Source: Desulfovibrio sp. DV
Lineage (GTDB): Bacteria > Desulfobacterota > Desulfovibrionia > Desulfovibrionales > Desulfovibrionaceae
Reading direction: 5' to 3'
Assembly (NCBI RefSeq): GCF_001936595.1
Contig: NZ_MLBG01000024.1
Span: 1 to 43,536 of the forward strand
Length of the DNA: 43,536 nucleotides
Position numbers and translations under genes: made by a program. Of the stretch, positions 16,853 through 25,576 are shown one piece after another. How positions within the stretch are numbered: the stretch's first letter is position 1; the number at the start of each line of letters is the position of its first letter. The notes beneath the pieces are model-generated. The model searched no databases and was not told where the DNA came from. It saw only the letters and a program-made list of their open reading frames with translations.

Positions 16853-18496
16853 CTACTGATACCAATTAGCTATTGCATAGTTTGAAGGCACATAGGTAAT
16901 ATCATTGTCCCATTTATAATTGTTATTCGCTCCGAGCATGACAACTGCTCCAATGAGCGTATTATTTCCTCCTAAAGTTATAGATCCTGTTGAGAACAGT
17001 GTCCCAAACCACTCTGCACCCCAATCAAAATTTATGTCGGAATGGGCTTCCAAATACACTCGGGCGGCATAGGGATTTCCAACAGTTGACATGCTTTTCC
17101 ACGTCGTCCCGTCAATAGATACATTCACAGAATCCAGGTTACCAACATTTACTGTTCCAATGCTAAAAATAGTAATATCACCACCTGAGACATTCAGATT
17201 AAGTGTAGCCCCGTATGCTAAGTCAATCTTGTTGAATACATACGTACCAGCGACCAATGTCAGCGGTTCACTGACGGCAATAGACAAATTCTTGTAAGAC
17301 CCTGGCAAAAGCGGAGATGACTTTCCAAATTTTCCCTCGCCATAGTTGGATACTTTGTCCACAGTACCAGCCACGAGGTTGGCCTTTGGCGAAGGATCAG
17401 CCACATTTGCACAAATTGAAGGCGCAGTTGGAGCGACATTAGGCGGGTATGACGTTGTTTCAATTTTTGAACCAACCGTCCCAGACCCGACTTGGACTGA
17501 TTTTCCAACAGCAACACCTAGGATTTTTGAAGCCCAAGACAAAGAGATTGTCTTACCAGCGTATGCATTTTTCGTCACTACAACTTCATTTCCGGAAAAA
17601 GTAATGTTATTTTTTATATATACATTCGTTCCATAAAAATTTTGAAATCCGAATATCCCATCACTCGCCGAGACAGCACCTACGTTAAGATTCCCGTTTA
17701 CTGAGACATTCTCATCTGCCGTATACGATGTACCAACAAAAGCATCAGATCCAATAGATGACTTATATTTCATACGCAAACTTCCCTGTGCATTAAGTGT
17801 TCCGGCGACAGAGCTTTGATCCAAAACAACATTTCCACCACTGCAAAGGTTCTTGCTTAATTTCGTCGAATAGCCAAGAGTGGCATCTTTTTTTGTCGTC
17901 ACACTACCGGTAATATTTGCCTGTTGCGATGTAAATGATTTAGCATACAAATTTCCTATGACAACAGAATCACCGCTTATTACAACATCAGAATTTCCTG
18001 CAAACACGACATATTCTGATGCACCGGTTGGTGTCGATTGTGGCTTTACTGTAAACGTCCTTTGCCCAGAATAGGTCAACAAAAAATTACTTTCTTGCGA
18101 ACTAGCGGAGGAACTAATTGCACTTCCAACAAGTGTAGTCACAGTATAATTTGTCGTACTACCGCCGACAGGTGTAACAACTATTTGAAACTGCCCGATG
18201 CCTGATGGCAAAGTATAAGGCGACCCTGCATTAACTTTTGCGATAAAATCACTCAGGTCGGAATATACATAGTTTGGATTTTTTTCTACATACTTTAAGT
18301 ACTGCAACCCAGAATACGCAGCATAATATGCACTACCAAAGCGGTTTTCCTGTGCTTCACTCGAAGAACTCGACCCGGTTAACTGCGATATCACGGCTCC
18401 GAGGACACTCAACGCAATAATAGAGCCTATAACCACGAATAATACGCTGCCATGGCAGCGCTTCCCCAAACAAGATTGCCAATAAATATTCTTCAC
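16853..18496 (-). CDS. AT-rich PilX-like pilus protein with beta-solenoid-like body
   Basis: A 547-residue protein starting with GTG at 18496 (GGTGG upstream, directly after the previous stop). Residues 16-40 (GSVLFVVIGSIIALSVLGAVISQLTG) form a PilX-type N-terminal helix. Residues about 55-140 resemble the region before the C-terminal domain of pilus-associated PilX proteins. The rest is repetitive, rich in Ser, Thr, Asn, Val and Gly (ISGDSVVIGNLYAKSF, NVSVNGNLNVGAVSA, GSITLGGNNTLIGAVVML), which suggests a beta-helix like bactofilin/DUF7305-type proteins. Codon use is AT-rich, unlike nearly all neighbours: the line 17581-17640 has 14 G/C of 60. Position corresponds to MshP. Function beyond the pilus is unknown. 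Confidence 0.75.
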   Translation of the reverse strand: MKNIYWQSCLGKRCHGSVLFVVIGSIIALSVLGAVISQLTGSSSSSEAQENRFGSAYYAAYSGLQYLKYVEKNPNYVYSDLSDFIAKVNAGSPYTLPSGIGQFQIVVTPVGGSTTNYTVTTLVGSAISSSASSQESNFLLTYSGQRTFTVKPQSTPTGASEYVVFAGNSDVVISGDSVVIGNLYAKSFTSQQANITGSVTTKKDATLGYSTKLSKNLCSGGNVVLDQSSVAGTLNAQGSLRMKYKSSIGSDAFVGTSYTADENVSVNGNLNVGAVSASDGIFGFQNFYGTNVYIKNNITFSGNEVVVTKNAYAGKTISLSWASKILGVAVGKSVQVGSGTVGSKIETTSYPPNVAPTAPSICANVADPSPKANLVAGTVDKVSNYGEGKFGKSSPLLPGSYKNLSIAVSEPLTLVAGTYVFNKIDLAYGATLNLNVSGGDITIFSIGTVNVGNLDSVNVSIDGTTWKSMSTVGNPYAARVYLEAHSDINFDWGAEWFGTLFSTGSITLGGNNTLIGAVVMLGANNNYKWDNDITYVPSNYAIANWYQ

Positions 18497-18513
18497 TTAG
18501 CCACCAAATCCGC

Positions 18514-19020
18514 TTATGACAAATTTTTTATTGTAACTTGAGAAGTTAAGACCTGCGACTTCCCATTGACTGTCACAGTCATTGCAACAGTTACATACTT
18601 CAGACTGGACACACCTGTTCCTGATGTATCTTTCTGCATAGAAAAAGCTGTCACATTTTGACACAGCGGAGCACCATTCAAGTTCAACGTTTTTGTTGAT
18701 GCCACATAGGTAATAACATTATCAACAATTGTCGCTCCATCCAATGACGGGATCTTGTATGTCGTGCTCGGTGTCGCTGCCCCTGGATTATCCAGAACAT
18801 ATGCATGAGCGGTTGCCGTCGTATCAACTGAAATTATTTCAATAAAAAGTCTATTCATAGCGACCTGCGCCTGCTGGATCGCCACATCTGTGTCCTTGAC
18901 GGCCAAGTAAAGTTTGATGACCCGAGAGATCCCAACACTGGCGAATGAACCAAGGACGCCTAATATCACCAGGACGCAAATAATTTCGATAAGAGAAAAC
19001 CCGTTGCGATTTCTCATCAT
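18514..19020 (-). CDS. PilW/MshO-like minor pilin
   Basis: A 168-residue prepilin. The class III leader MMRNRNG is cut before FSLIEIICVLVILG (Gly7/Phe8, Glu at mature position 5). The C-terminal part is beta-rich with one Cys (PLCQNV). Its ATG abuts the TGA of the preceding gene, and the following PilX-like gene begins 17 nt after its stop. AT-rich composition is shared with that gene. Confidence 0.85.
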   Translation of the reverse strand: MMRNRNGFSLIEIICVLVILGVLGSFASVGISRVIKLYLAVKDTDVAIQQAQVAMNRLFIEIISVDTTATAHAYVLDNPGAATPSTTYKIPSLDGATIVDNVITYVASTKTLNLNGAPLCQNVTAFSMQKDTSGTGVSSLKYVTVAMTVTVNGKSQVLTSQVTIKNLS

Positions 19021-19416
19021 TCACTTTCCGGGGAAAAGCATTGTCAGGGACTCACCAGTTGCAGTGCTTTTTACAGTCAAAGCATACATACCAGAAGTCA
19101 AGGTGTTATCGACACTGAATGTTGAACCCGTGAGCTTACAATAGCCTGATTTTGCAGCATCCTTTGCGTAACCAGACCCCATATTATTCGGAATACAGGT
19201 ATCGATAAAAACACTCATCGTACTATTTGAATAGCAATTTACAATTTTTTCCATAGTCGACTGCAACGTCACGGCTGTTCCAAGATCTTGGAGAGCTTTC
19301 GAACTTCCCACCAAGGAGCCGACCATGTTCGGTCCTGCCAGAGATGCCAGCAATCCAGCCAGGACGAGGGCCAGGATAATTTCAATCAGGGTGAATCCAC
19401 TTACAGACCGGCTCAT
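19021..19416 (-). CDS. Minor pilin / pseudopilin (MshD-like position)
   Basis: A 131-residue prepilin with leader MSRSVSG cut before FTLIEIILALVLAG. The ATG at 19416 has GAGGG 5 nt upstream; the GTG at 19428, overlapping the previous stop as GTGA, is an alternative giving four more residues. Three Cys in the C-terminal part (NCYSNS, DTCIPN, GYCKL) could form a disulfide. It is translationally coupled to its neighbours. Confidence 0.82.
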   Translation of the reverse strand: MSRSVSGFTLIEIILALVLAGLLASLAGPNMVGSLVGSSKALQDLGTAVTLQSTMEKIVNCYSNSTMSVFIDTCIPNNMGSGYAKDAAKSGYCKLTGSTFSVDNTLTSGMYALTVKSTATGESLTMLFPGK

Positions 19417-19424
19417 CGACACCC

Positions 19425-19988
19425 TCACTGCGCAAACCCAGTTTTGGCGAAAACCGTCATCGCCTTGGCCGTATCCCCGGTAAATGTCACGGTAATATTC
19501 TTGCCGTACACGGCCAGCGGCGCGGTTTTCAGGTATTCCTTGCCCGCATTATTTCCCGCCCCGCCCGTACCGACCAGACGGCCGCGAGAATCGAAAATGA
19601 TGTCCTGCCCCACGGCATCGCCCACCGCCATGGTCACGCCGTTGGACAAGGTGCGTGAGTTTGCGCCAACACCTGGCAGCACGGGACTGGTTTTCAAATC
19701 CGGATTGTTCGTGAAGAGGGCATAGGAATGGCCGTCTGCGTTTACGGTGATACCCCAGGTGGAGATATCGCCCATGGCCCGCTGCTGGGCATACCGCAAA
19801 CTGGCCTTGAACAGATCGGCTTCCGTGGCAGCGGAAATATTGTTGGTCGAATATTTGCTTATCGCAACGGCAGTCAAAATCCCAAGCAGCAATAAAACGA
19901 CAACAATCTCCATGAGACTGAAGCCGTGTGTGCCCGCATTTTCGGCACCCGGCGCCGCTCGTTGCTTTGCAAGACTTTGACAAATCAT
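19425..19988 (-). CDS. GspH/FimT-like minor pilin (MshC-like position)
   Basis: A 187-residue prepilin with a long leader ending NAGTHG, cut before FSLMEIVVVLLLLG (Gly22/Phe23). The body has the FimT/GspH layout: ASLRYAQQRAMGD helix, then beta-strands with WGITVNADGHSYALF and VGQDIIFDSRGRLVG. It is first in the minor-pilin operon and GC-richer than the genes that follow. It is divergent from the GT-C/TPR gene, with 80 nt between them. Confidence 0.85.
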   Translation of the reverse strand: MICQSLAKQRAAPGAENAGTHGFSLMEIVVVLLLLGILTAVAISKYSTNNISAATEADLFKASLRYAQQRAMGDISTWGITVNADGHSYALFTNNPDLKTSPVLPGVGANSRTLSNGVTMAVGDAVGQDIIFDSRGRLVGTGGAGNNAGKEYLKTAPLAVYGKNITVTFTGDTAKAMTVFAKTGFAQ

Positions 19989-20068
19989 GTTTTATCCGCC
20001 ATAGACCACGCTGCTCCAAGCACCAAAGCCAGAAAGCTTCTTGATTGTTATAAACATTTCCATGCCCT

Positions 20069-22267
20069 ATGCAAATTGAAAATAATCCACTGTTCCGCGC
20101 CGGAAAGAATCCCCTTGTCTGGGGCTGCCTGCTCCTGACCGCCGTGACCATTCTCAACAACTGGCCCATGGCCGCCTTCGGCTTCGCCTGGGACGATCAC
20201 GGCTACATCGTGCGCAACTACCCTATCCAGGACCCCGTCTCTCTCAAAAGCATCCTGTGGTGCCTGACCGCCTTTGCCGAAGCCAACTGGCATCCCCTGA
20301 CCTGGCTGGCGCTGCATATCCAGTTCCAGTTCTTCGGGCTCAACCCCGGCGGTTACCACGTCGTCAACCTGCTCCTGCACCTCGCCAACACCCTGCTGCT
20401 CTACGCCCTGCTCTTTCGAACCACCCGGGCGGTCGGCAAAAGTCTGGCCGTGGCCGCGCTTTTTTCCGTGCATCCCCTGCATATCGAGTCCGTGGCCTGG
20501 ATCTCCGAGATAAAAGACGTCCTGAGCACGTTTTTTTTCCTGCTGACGCTGCACGCCTACACCAGCTACGCCAGACGCCCCGGCCCCGGCCGCTACGGCC
20601 TTGTCTGCCTGTCCCTGGCCTGTGGTCTGGCCGCCAAGCCCATGCTCGTCACCGCGCCGTTCGTCCTGGTCCTGCTCGACTACTGGCCGCTCGGCCGCTG
20701 GCTGGCCGGTCCGACTGCAGTCCTCCAGACGCCGATCGTCCCCCGCTTCCCCGCCCGACGCCTCATCCTGGAAAAACTGCCGCTCCTGGCCATGGTCGCG
20801 GCAGTGTGCGTCCTGACCTTTATGGCCCAGCACGACGGCGGGGCCGTGGCGAAGTTATCATCGTTGCCTATACTTATGCGCTTGGGCAACGTGGCCAACT
20901 CCTACCTGCTCTACCTCTGGCGCATGATTTGGCCCTGGCCGCTGTCGTTTTTTTATCCCTTGGTTCCAGTCCCCATCTGGCGTTTCGCACTGTGCCTGCT
21001 CGGCCTTGCTGTCCTGAGCTACGCGATGTGGCGCACCCGGCGGAACAAGCCTTATCTGCTCTTTGGCTGGCTCTGGTATCTCGGCACCCTGGTGCCGGTC
21101 ATCGGACTCGTCCAGGTCGGTTCCCAGGCCATTGCCGACCGCTACACGTACATCCCATCCATTGGCGTCTTCATTGCCGCATCCTGGATTATTGACGATT
21201 TGCGAAAGCGAGTGCGCTTAAGTGTACTGCTGCCAGCGGCGATGACTATTGCCGTGGTATTTATCTTAATGTGTGTCAGCTTGGACTATCTTCTAAAGTG
21301 GATTAACGAAGAGGAACTGTATTCCTACGGCCTGAGTCTGGATGAAAACAATCCCATCGCCCGCAATAACCTTGGCATTTTTCTCATTAAAAATAAAAAC
21401 TCCGGCGACGCCGCAAAACAATTTAAAAGCGATCTTGAAATCAATACTAATTCCGAAGCCGCAAGGCTCAATCTTGCAAATATATCCCTCATGAGGGGAA
21501 ACTACTCTGAAATGCTCGACTATTTGCTCCCTGCTTTACAAATCAACCCAAACAATGGACTCATTTACTATTTCTTGGGACAAATGTTTAATCAAGTACA
21601 TGACACTGAAATGGCAGAAAAATTATTCAGGAAAGGATTAAATTTTAAAGATCTTAAATTCAAGACAGCCGTTGCGCTGACAGACGTGCTCATCCAGGAA
21701 GGCCATTACAAGGAAGCACTTTCCGTTTCTGAAAATTTTATGTCTAAGATATATGATAAAGACCCACAAAAATCCATGCTCCTCTGGAATTCTAGCAGAG
21801 CACACCGCCTCAAAGAAGACTTTGTCAACGCCAAAATAGATGCTGAGCGCGCCTTACAGCTGCAGCCGATTTTTCCAAATGCACGTCGCGAATTAGCTTT
21901 ACTGGCTGTGAACGGGAAAAATACATATGCCGCAGTAAAAGAACTCAAGTTATCGCTCGGACAGTATCCTTTTGATCCAAACACATGGGCATTACTTGGA
22001 CAAATCTATTTCGATCAAGGTCGATACAGTCGTGCATATGAACAGCTTCGACGAGCACTTTGCCATGAGCATGAACTATACGACAATTTTGCGATTGATG
22101 CACATCTGAATATGGCTGTACTACTGCGGCGATTCGGCCAAGCAGACGACGCCGCCCTCCATTCAGCCCGGGCGAATGATCTGCGCCTGATCGCAACCTC
22201 AAAGGCAGCGCAATCCTTGCGACAACGACTCTTCAGCACCGTCATCACGATTCCGGCCCAGAAATAA
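20069..22267 (+). CDS. TMTC-like GT-C membrane protein with C-terminal TPR repeats
   Basis: A 732-residue protein. Residues 1 to about 400 carry about 10 membrane segments with GT-C glycosyltransferase features: FAWDDHGYIVRNYP (acidic first-loop motif), NWHPLTWLALHIQF, YHVVNLLLHLANTLLLYALL and HPLHIESVAWISE. This is the architecture of bacterial TMTC-like/DUF1736 proteins. Residues about 400-720 are TPR-like helices (NNPIARNNLGIFLIKN, INPNNGLIYYFLGQMF, LQPIFPNARRELALLAV, WALLGQIYFDQGRYSRAYE). Lying between the minor and major pilins, it may glycosylate pilin. The coding sequence is mosaic: GC-rich up to about 21185, AT-rich after, and GC-rich again near 22160. The ribosome site is weak. Confidence 0.8.
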   Translation: MQIENNPLFRAGKNPLVWGCLLLTAVTILNNWPMAAFGFAWDDHGYIVRNYPIQDPVSLKSILWCLTAFAEANWHPLTWLALHIQFQFFGLNPGGYHVVNLLLHLANTLLLYALLFRTTRAVGKSLAVAALFSVHPLHIESVAWISEIKDVLSTFFFLLTLHAYTSYARRPGPGRYGLVCLSLACGLAAKPMLVTAPFVLVLLDYWPLGRWLAGPTAVLQTPIVPRFPARRLILEKLPLLAMVAAVCVLTFMAQHDGGAVAKLSSLPILMRLGNVANSYLLYLWRMIWPWPLSFFYPLVPVPIWRFALCLLGLAVLSYAMWRTRRNKPYLLFGWLWYLGTLVPVIGLVQVGSQAIADRYTYIPSIGVFIAASWIIDDLRKRVRLSVLLPAAMTIAVVFILMCVSLDYLLKWINEEELYSYGLSLDENNPIARNNLGIFLIKNKNSGDAAKQFKSDLEINTNSEAARLNLANISLMRGNYSEMLDYLLPALQINPNNGLIYYFLGQMFNQVHDTEMAEKLFRKGLNFKDLKFKTAVALTDVLIQEGHYKEALSVSENFMSKIYDKDPQKSMLLWNSSRAHRLKEDFVNAKIDAERALQLQPIFPNARRELALLAVNGKNTYAAVKELKLSLGQYPFDPNTWALLGQIYFDQGRYSRAYEQLRRALCHEHELYDNFAIDAHLNMAVLLRRFGQADDAALHSARANDLRLIATSKAAQSLRQRLFSTVITIPAQK

Positions 22268-22315
22268 CAAAACTATCTCGTCATGACGTCAAGCGTGGCG
22301 AACATAGACTGCCCT

Positions 22316-22358
22316 CAGCAAAGCCCTACCCGGAAAGAATCCACGCAGGGCTTTGCTG
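22316..22358. terminator. Hairpin between the convergent GT-C/TPR gene and pilA
   Basis: Perfect 12-bp arms CAGCAAAGCCCT (22316-22327) and AGGGCTTTGCTG (22347-22358) around a 19-nt loop. No T-run follows on either strand, so it may be a 3'-end stabiliser or a Rho-assisted terminator rather than a classic intrinsic one. Confidence 0.6.
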
Positions 22359-22366
22359 ATGGATTA

Positions 22367-22771
22367 TTAGTTTATAGTAAACGTATAAGACATCTTGGCG
22401 ATATCAGTTTTGTCCAATTTGTCAAACCAAGTCTTGGCTGCCCCGAGACCAGCAGTCACGTAGGCTGAGACGACGCCTTTGTTCGCGGTATATGAACCGG
22501 CAAAATCTGTCGCCGTATCGCTTCTGCTTGTCGTAAAATCGGTTCCAACGCTGCCGGCGTTCGACATCGCAAACGCATGATAGTCATTGGTGGCCATGGT
22601 CACGATAGACGGCAGCGCGCCCATAGCGGTCTTTATCTGGGCCTGCGTTTGCAGATCGTTGTACTTCGGAATGGCCACAGCGGCCAGAATGCCGAGAATC
22701 ACCAAGACGGCAATGATTTCGATGAGGGTGAAGCCCTGTTCGCCCTGCCTGCTCTTCCTTGCGATACCCAT
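22367..22771 (-). CDS. pilA: Type IV major pilin
   Basis: A 134-residue prepilin: leader ending GEQG, cut before FTLIEIIAVLVILGILAAVA (Gly13/Phe14, Glu5 of the mature protein), then IPKYNDLQTQAQIKTAMGAL. The mature protein is about 121 residues and has no Cys, so it lacks the disulfide-closed D-loop of many type IVa pilins. It has Ser/Thr-rich segments (SNAGSVGTDFTTSRSDTATD) that could be glycosylated. It sits where mshA lies relative to mshE/mshG. Upstream are a sigma54-like promoter and a palindromic site, and a strong AGGAGGAG ribosome site. Confidence 0.95.
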   Translation of the reverse strand: MGIARKSRQGEQGFTLIEIIAVLVILGILAAVAIPKYNDLQTQAQIKTAMGALPSIVTMATNDYHAFAMSNAGSVGTDFTTSRSDTATDFAGSYTANKGVVSAYVTAGLGAAKTWFDKLDKTDIAKMSYTFTIN

Positions 22772-22818
22772 GTTCAGTCTCCTCCTGAGGTGTGTTCGCC
22801 TTGCGGCACATTTTGACT

Positions 22819-22834
22819 AGCACAAACCATGCCC
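22819..22834 (-). promoter_or_regulatory. Candidate sigma54 promoter of pilA
   Basis: Minus-strand GGGCATGGTTTGTGCT matches TGGCACG-N4-TTGCW at 9 of 12 defined positions, with GG (22833-22832) and GC (22821-22820) at correct spacing. The predicted start is near 22809, giving a leader of about 37 nt. Sigma54 control of pilA is known in other bacteria (PilR), and a sigma54 activator gene lies immediately upstream. Confidence 0.55.
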
Positions 22835-22917
22835 CTTCCCCCTTATAGGGCCAGAGGCCCGGCTTTTCCCCGCCTTTGACGTTGCTCAAACCGCTCCAAA
22901 CCTACATCAGCGACACC

Positions 22918-22940
22918 AATGCTCCAATATTTGGAGCATT
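22918..22940. promoter_or_regulatory. Palindromic activator site upstream of pilA
   Basis: Perfect 10-bp arms AATGCTCCAA / TTGGAGCATT around 3 nt (centre 22929), about 96 bp upstream of the -24 element of the pilA promoter. Spacing and dyad symmetry fit an enhancer for a sigma54 activator with a Fis-type HTH. A related half site, GCTCCAAA, lies at about 22893. It is an unlikely terminator for the activator gene because no T-run follows. Confidence 0.55.
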
Positions 22941-22972
22941 TTCCTCCATAATTTGATGCCTGACAATCGTCC

Positions 22973-24322
22973 TTACGAACTGCCTGGCCGAAACCGACCG
23001 ACCTCGATGCCAAGCTTTTTCACCCGGTGCCACAGGCTGCGCTCCTTGATCCCCAACAGCGCCGCAGCCCTGGCCTGCACACCGCCGGTGCGGGCCAGGG
23101 CCGCCTCGATCAGTGTGCGCTCATACGCACTCAAACGCAGCTCCAAGTCCGGGCCCTCGTCGACACCAGCCGTTTCCACCGGCCCCGTATCAGACAACCC
23201 GGTCAAATGGCGCGGTCCAAGCTCACTCCCGCCCGACAACACCGAGGCCCGCTCCAGGACGTTTTTAAGCTCCCGGACGTTGCCCGGCCAACCATGGGCC
23301 AACAATCGCTGCAAGGCTTCCACGGACAACGTCGTCCCCGGCCGGGTCGCCTCCAACATCCGCTCGGCCAGAAGCGGGATGTCCTCGCGCCGCGTCCGCA
23401 ACGGTGGCAGATGAATGGGAAAGACGTTGAGCCGGTGGTAAAGATCCTCCCGAAACCGTCCCTGACGGATCATTTCCGACAGATCGCGATGGGTGGCCGC
23501 CACCACCCGGACATCCACACAAACCGGAACAGTGCCCCCCACCCGTTCGAACTGTCGCGTCTCCAAGGCCCGTAGAATCTTAGCCTGGGTTTCCGGCGGC
23601 ATGTCGCCAATCTCGTCAAGAAACAGTGTCCCGCCGGCGGCTTTCTCAAATTTTCCGATTTTCCGGGACACCGCACCGGTAAACGCGCCCTTCTCATGGC
23701 CGAAAAGCTCACTTTCCAGCAGCCCGTCAGGGATCGCCGCACAGTTGACCGGCACAAACGGTCCTTTGGCCCGGCCGCTTTTTTCATGAATGCTGTGGGC
23801 GGCCAAGTCCTTGCCCACTCCGGACTCCCCAAGCAGCAACACCGTGGCGTCGGTGGTCGCCACCTTGAGCAGTTGGGAAAACACTGCCCGCATGGCCCGG
23901 CTTTCCCCCACCATATTCGGGAACAGCGCCCGGGCATCCATGGTGCTTAACAGCTCCACGACCTGATCGAACACCCCTTCCAAATGGTCGAGGGCGTCCC
24001 GGGAGCGTGCAACCGTTCCCGGAGCCTTTGCCAGCACGTCGATCTGTCGCGCCGATTCCAGAAATCGGAGGATCGGACGCCGCACCCACAGCAGCAAGCC
24101 CGTGGCCGCCAGATAGACTGTACCGCCAGACAGCAGGCACAGTATCTCGGCATGTCGCTCCCAAAAGAGTCCCGGCCACAAGGACGAGGCCGCCAGGATA
24201 GGCAGGGCCGCCAGACCGGCCAGAATAAAGGGCACCAGGATGACAAGGCTGATGCCGACCAGTGGTGAGTTGTGGCCCCGGGACTTGCCAAGGTCTGGCT
24301 CCGGCATCTTGGTTCGGGCCAC
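22973..24322 (-). CDS. Membrane-anchored sigma54-dependent transcriptional activator
   Basis: A 449-residue activator; start GTG at 24322 (GAGG 5 nt upstream, 7 nt after the pilC stop). The N-terminus has two hydrophobic helices ([20 protein letters not shown] and [20 protein letters not shown]) and then a HAMP-like linker ([19 protein letters not shown]). The AAA+ domain follows: Walker [15 protein letters not shown] loop, Walker [11 protein letters not shown] and [13 protein letters not shown]. The C-terminal Fis-type HTH is [26 protein letters not shown]. There is no receiver, PAS or GAF domain, so it differs from PilR. It probably senses a membrane or pilus state directly and drives pilA. 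Confidence 0.9.
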   Translation of the reverse strand: MARTKMPEPDLGKSRGHNSPLVGISLVILVPFILAGLAALPILAASSLWPGLFWERHAEILCLLSGGTVYLAATGLLLWVRRPILRFLESARQIDVLAKAPGTVARSRDALDHLEGVFDQVVELLSTMDARALFPNMVGESRAMRAVFSQLLKVATTDATVLLLGESGVGKDLAAHSIHEKSGRAKGPFVPVNCAAIPDGLLESELFGHEKGAFTGAVSRKIGKFEKAAGGTLFLDEIGDMPPETQAKILRALETRQFERVGGTVPVCVDVRVVAATHRDLSEMIRQGRFREDLYHRLNVFPIHLPPLRTRREDIPLLAERMLEATRPGTTLSVEALQRLLAHGWPGNVRELKNVLERASVLSGGSELGPRHLTGLSDTGPVETAGVDEGPDLELRLSAYERTLIEAALARTGGVQARAAALLGIKERSLWHRVKKLGIEVGRFRPGSS

Positions 24323-24329
24323 TGGAACC

Positions 24330-25556
24330 TCACATTTTAAGAGTCGCCTGGGACAGGTCCCACATAGGCATGAAGATGGCCAAAGCGAAGAAACCGACGA
24401 CCGCGGCCAGCCCGACAATCAGAACAGGACCGAGCGCATCGGACAGGCGTTTGACTGCAAAGGCCACTTCCACGTCGTAGTGTTCGCTGATGGCCGAGAG
24501 CATCTCGTCGAGATTGCCCGACTCCTCGCCAACCGCCACCATGGTCACCACCATGGGCGTGAAATACTTGGCCCGCGACAATGGACCAGCCAACCCCTGG
24601 CCGGAACGGATCATCTCCTGGATGCGCCTAAACTCCTGGGCGATGGCCGCATTGCCGATGGTGCCGACCAGAATGTCAATGGTCGTCAACACCGGCACAC
24701 CACTGGCCTGCAGGATGGAAAAAATGGCCGCAAACCGGGACATGGCTGCCTTACGCAGCAGCATACCCACGACCGGGATGTGCAGGAAAAAGGCGTCCCG
24801 CGCCACTTTGCCGTGTTCCGTGCGAAACCATAGGGCAAACGGAATGACCACGATCAAAAACGTCCCGAGAGTGATATACCAGTATTCATTGACGAGGGTG
24901 TGCAAGTGCATGGCCATCCGGGTCGGCCAGGGCAATTCGATCTTGGCGCTGGCAAAGATACCGGCAAAGGTTGGCACGACAAACTTGAGCAAGAAGAAAA
25001 ACGCGCCGCCCAGGGCGATAACCACTGTGATCGGGTATTGCAGGGCAGACTTGATATCGGTACGAACCTGATGTTCGTGGGAAATGATGTAGATGAGCCG
25101 TTCAAGGACCGACGGCAAGGCACCGGCAGCTTCGCCGGCCCGGACCATACTGATGTAGAGCTCGGAAAAGACCCGCTTCTGGGCGGCCATGGCATCAGAT
25201 ATCGTCGAACCTTTTTTGACCGCATCAGCCATGTTGGCGCAGACCTTGCGCAACTTGGGATTTTCCGACTGCTGCTCGAGCACCTTGAGGATTTCCAGCA
25301 TCGACAGTCCGGCCCCGAGCATGGTCTTGAACTGCTTGGTGAACAAAATCAGTTCCTGGGCCTTGACCGATGCCAGCATGTCGTTGAGAGACTCGACAAA
25401 GCCACCCCCCGACTCTCCGCCGCCCTTTTGCACCGAAACCGGAATATAGCCCATGCCCGACAGCCGCGACTTGACGGCATCGGCGTTGTCGGCTTCCAGA
25501 ACACCTTTGACCGTGTTCCCGGATTCGTTGATGGCCTCGTAGGCGAATTGCGGCAC
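24330..25556 (-). CDS. pilC: Type IV pilus inner-membrane platform protein
   Basis: A 408-residue PilC/GspF/MshG protein with two T2SSF domains: [25 protein letters not shown] (about residue 75) and [29 protein letters not shown] (about 275). It has three membrane helices and ends [19 protein letters not shown]. It starts with GTG at 25556, 20 nt after the ATPase gene. It forms the inner-membrane rotor/platform on which the extension ATPase acts. Confidence 0.95.
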   Translation of the reverse strand: MPQFAYEAINESGNTVKGVLEADNADAVKSRLSGMGYIPVSVQKGGGESGGGFVESLNDMLASVKAQELILFTKQFKTMLGAGLSMLEILKVLEQQSENPKLRKVCANMADAVKKGSTISDAMAAQKRVFSELYISMVRAGEAAGALPSVLERLIYIISHEHQVRTDIKSALQYPITVVIALGGAFFFLLKFVVPTFAGIFASAKIELPWPTRMAMHLHTLVNEYWYITLGTFLIVVIPFALWFRTEHGKVARDAFFLHIPVVGMLLRKAAMSRFAAIFSILQASGVPVLTTIDILVGTIGNAAIAQEFRRIQEMIRSGQGLAGPLSRAKYFTPMVVTMVAVGEESGNLDEMLSAISEHYDVEVAFAVKRLSDALGPVLIVGLAAVVGFFALAIFMPMWDLSQATLKM

Positions 25557-25576
25557 CAGCTCCGTCCTTTATGGCC

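Noticed and set aside
19546-20169. 206-codon minus-strand frame overlapping the FimT-like pilin and the GT-C gene start
   Set aside because: It is an out-of-frame shadow of the prepilin gene, whose cleavage motif is clear in the called frame.
22918-22940. The palindrome as a terminator of the sigma54 activator gene
   Set aside because: No T-run follows the stem on the minus strand, and its distance to the pilA promoter fits an activator site better. Dual use cannot be excluded.
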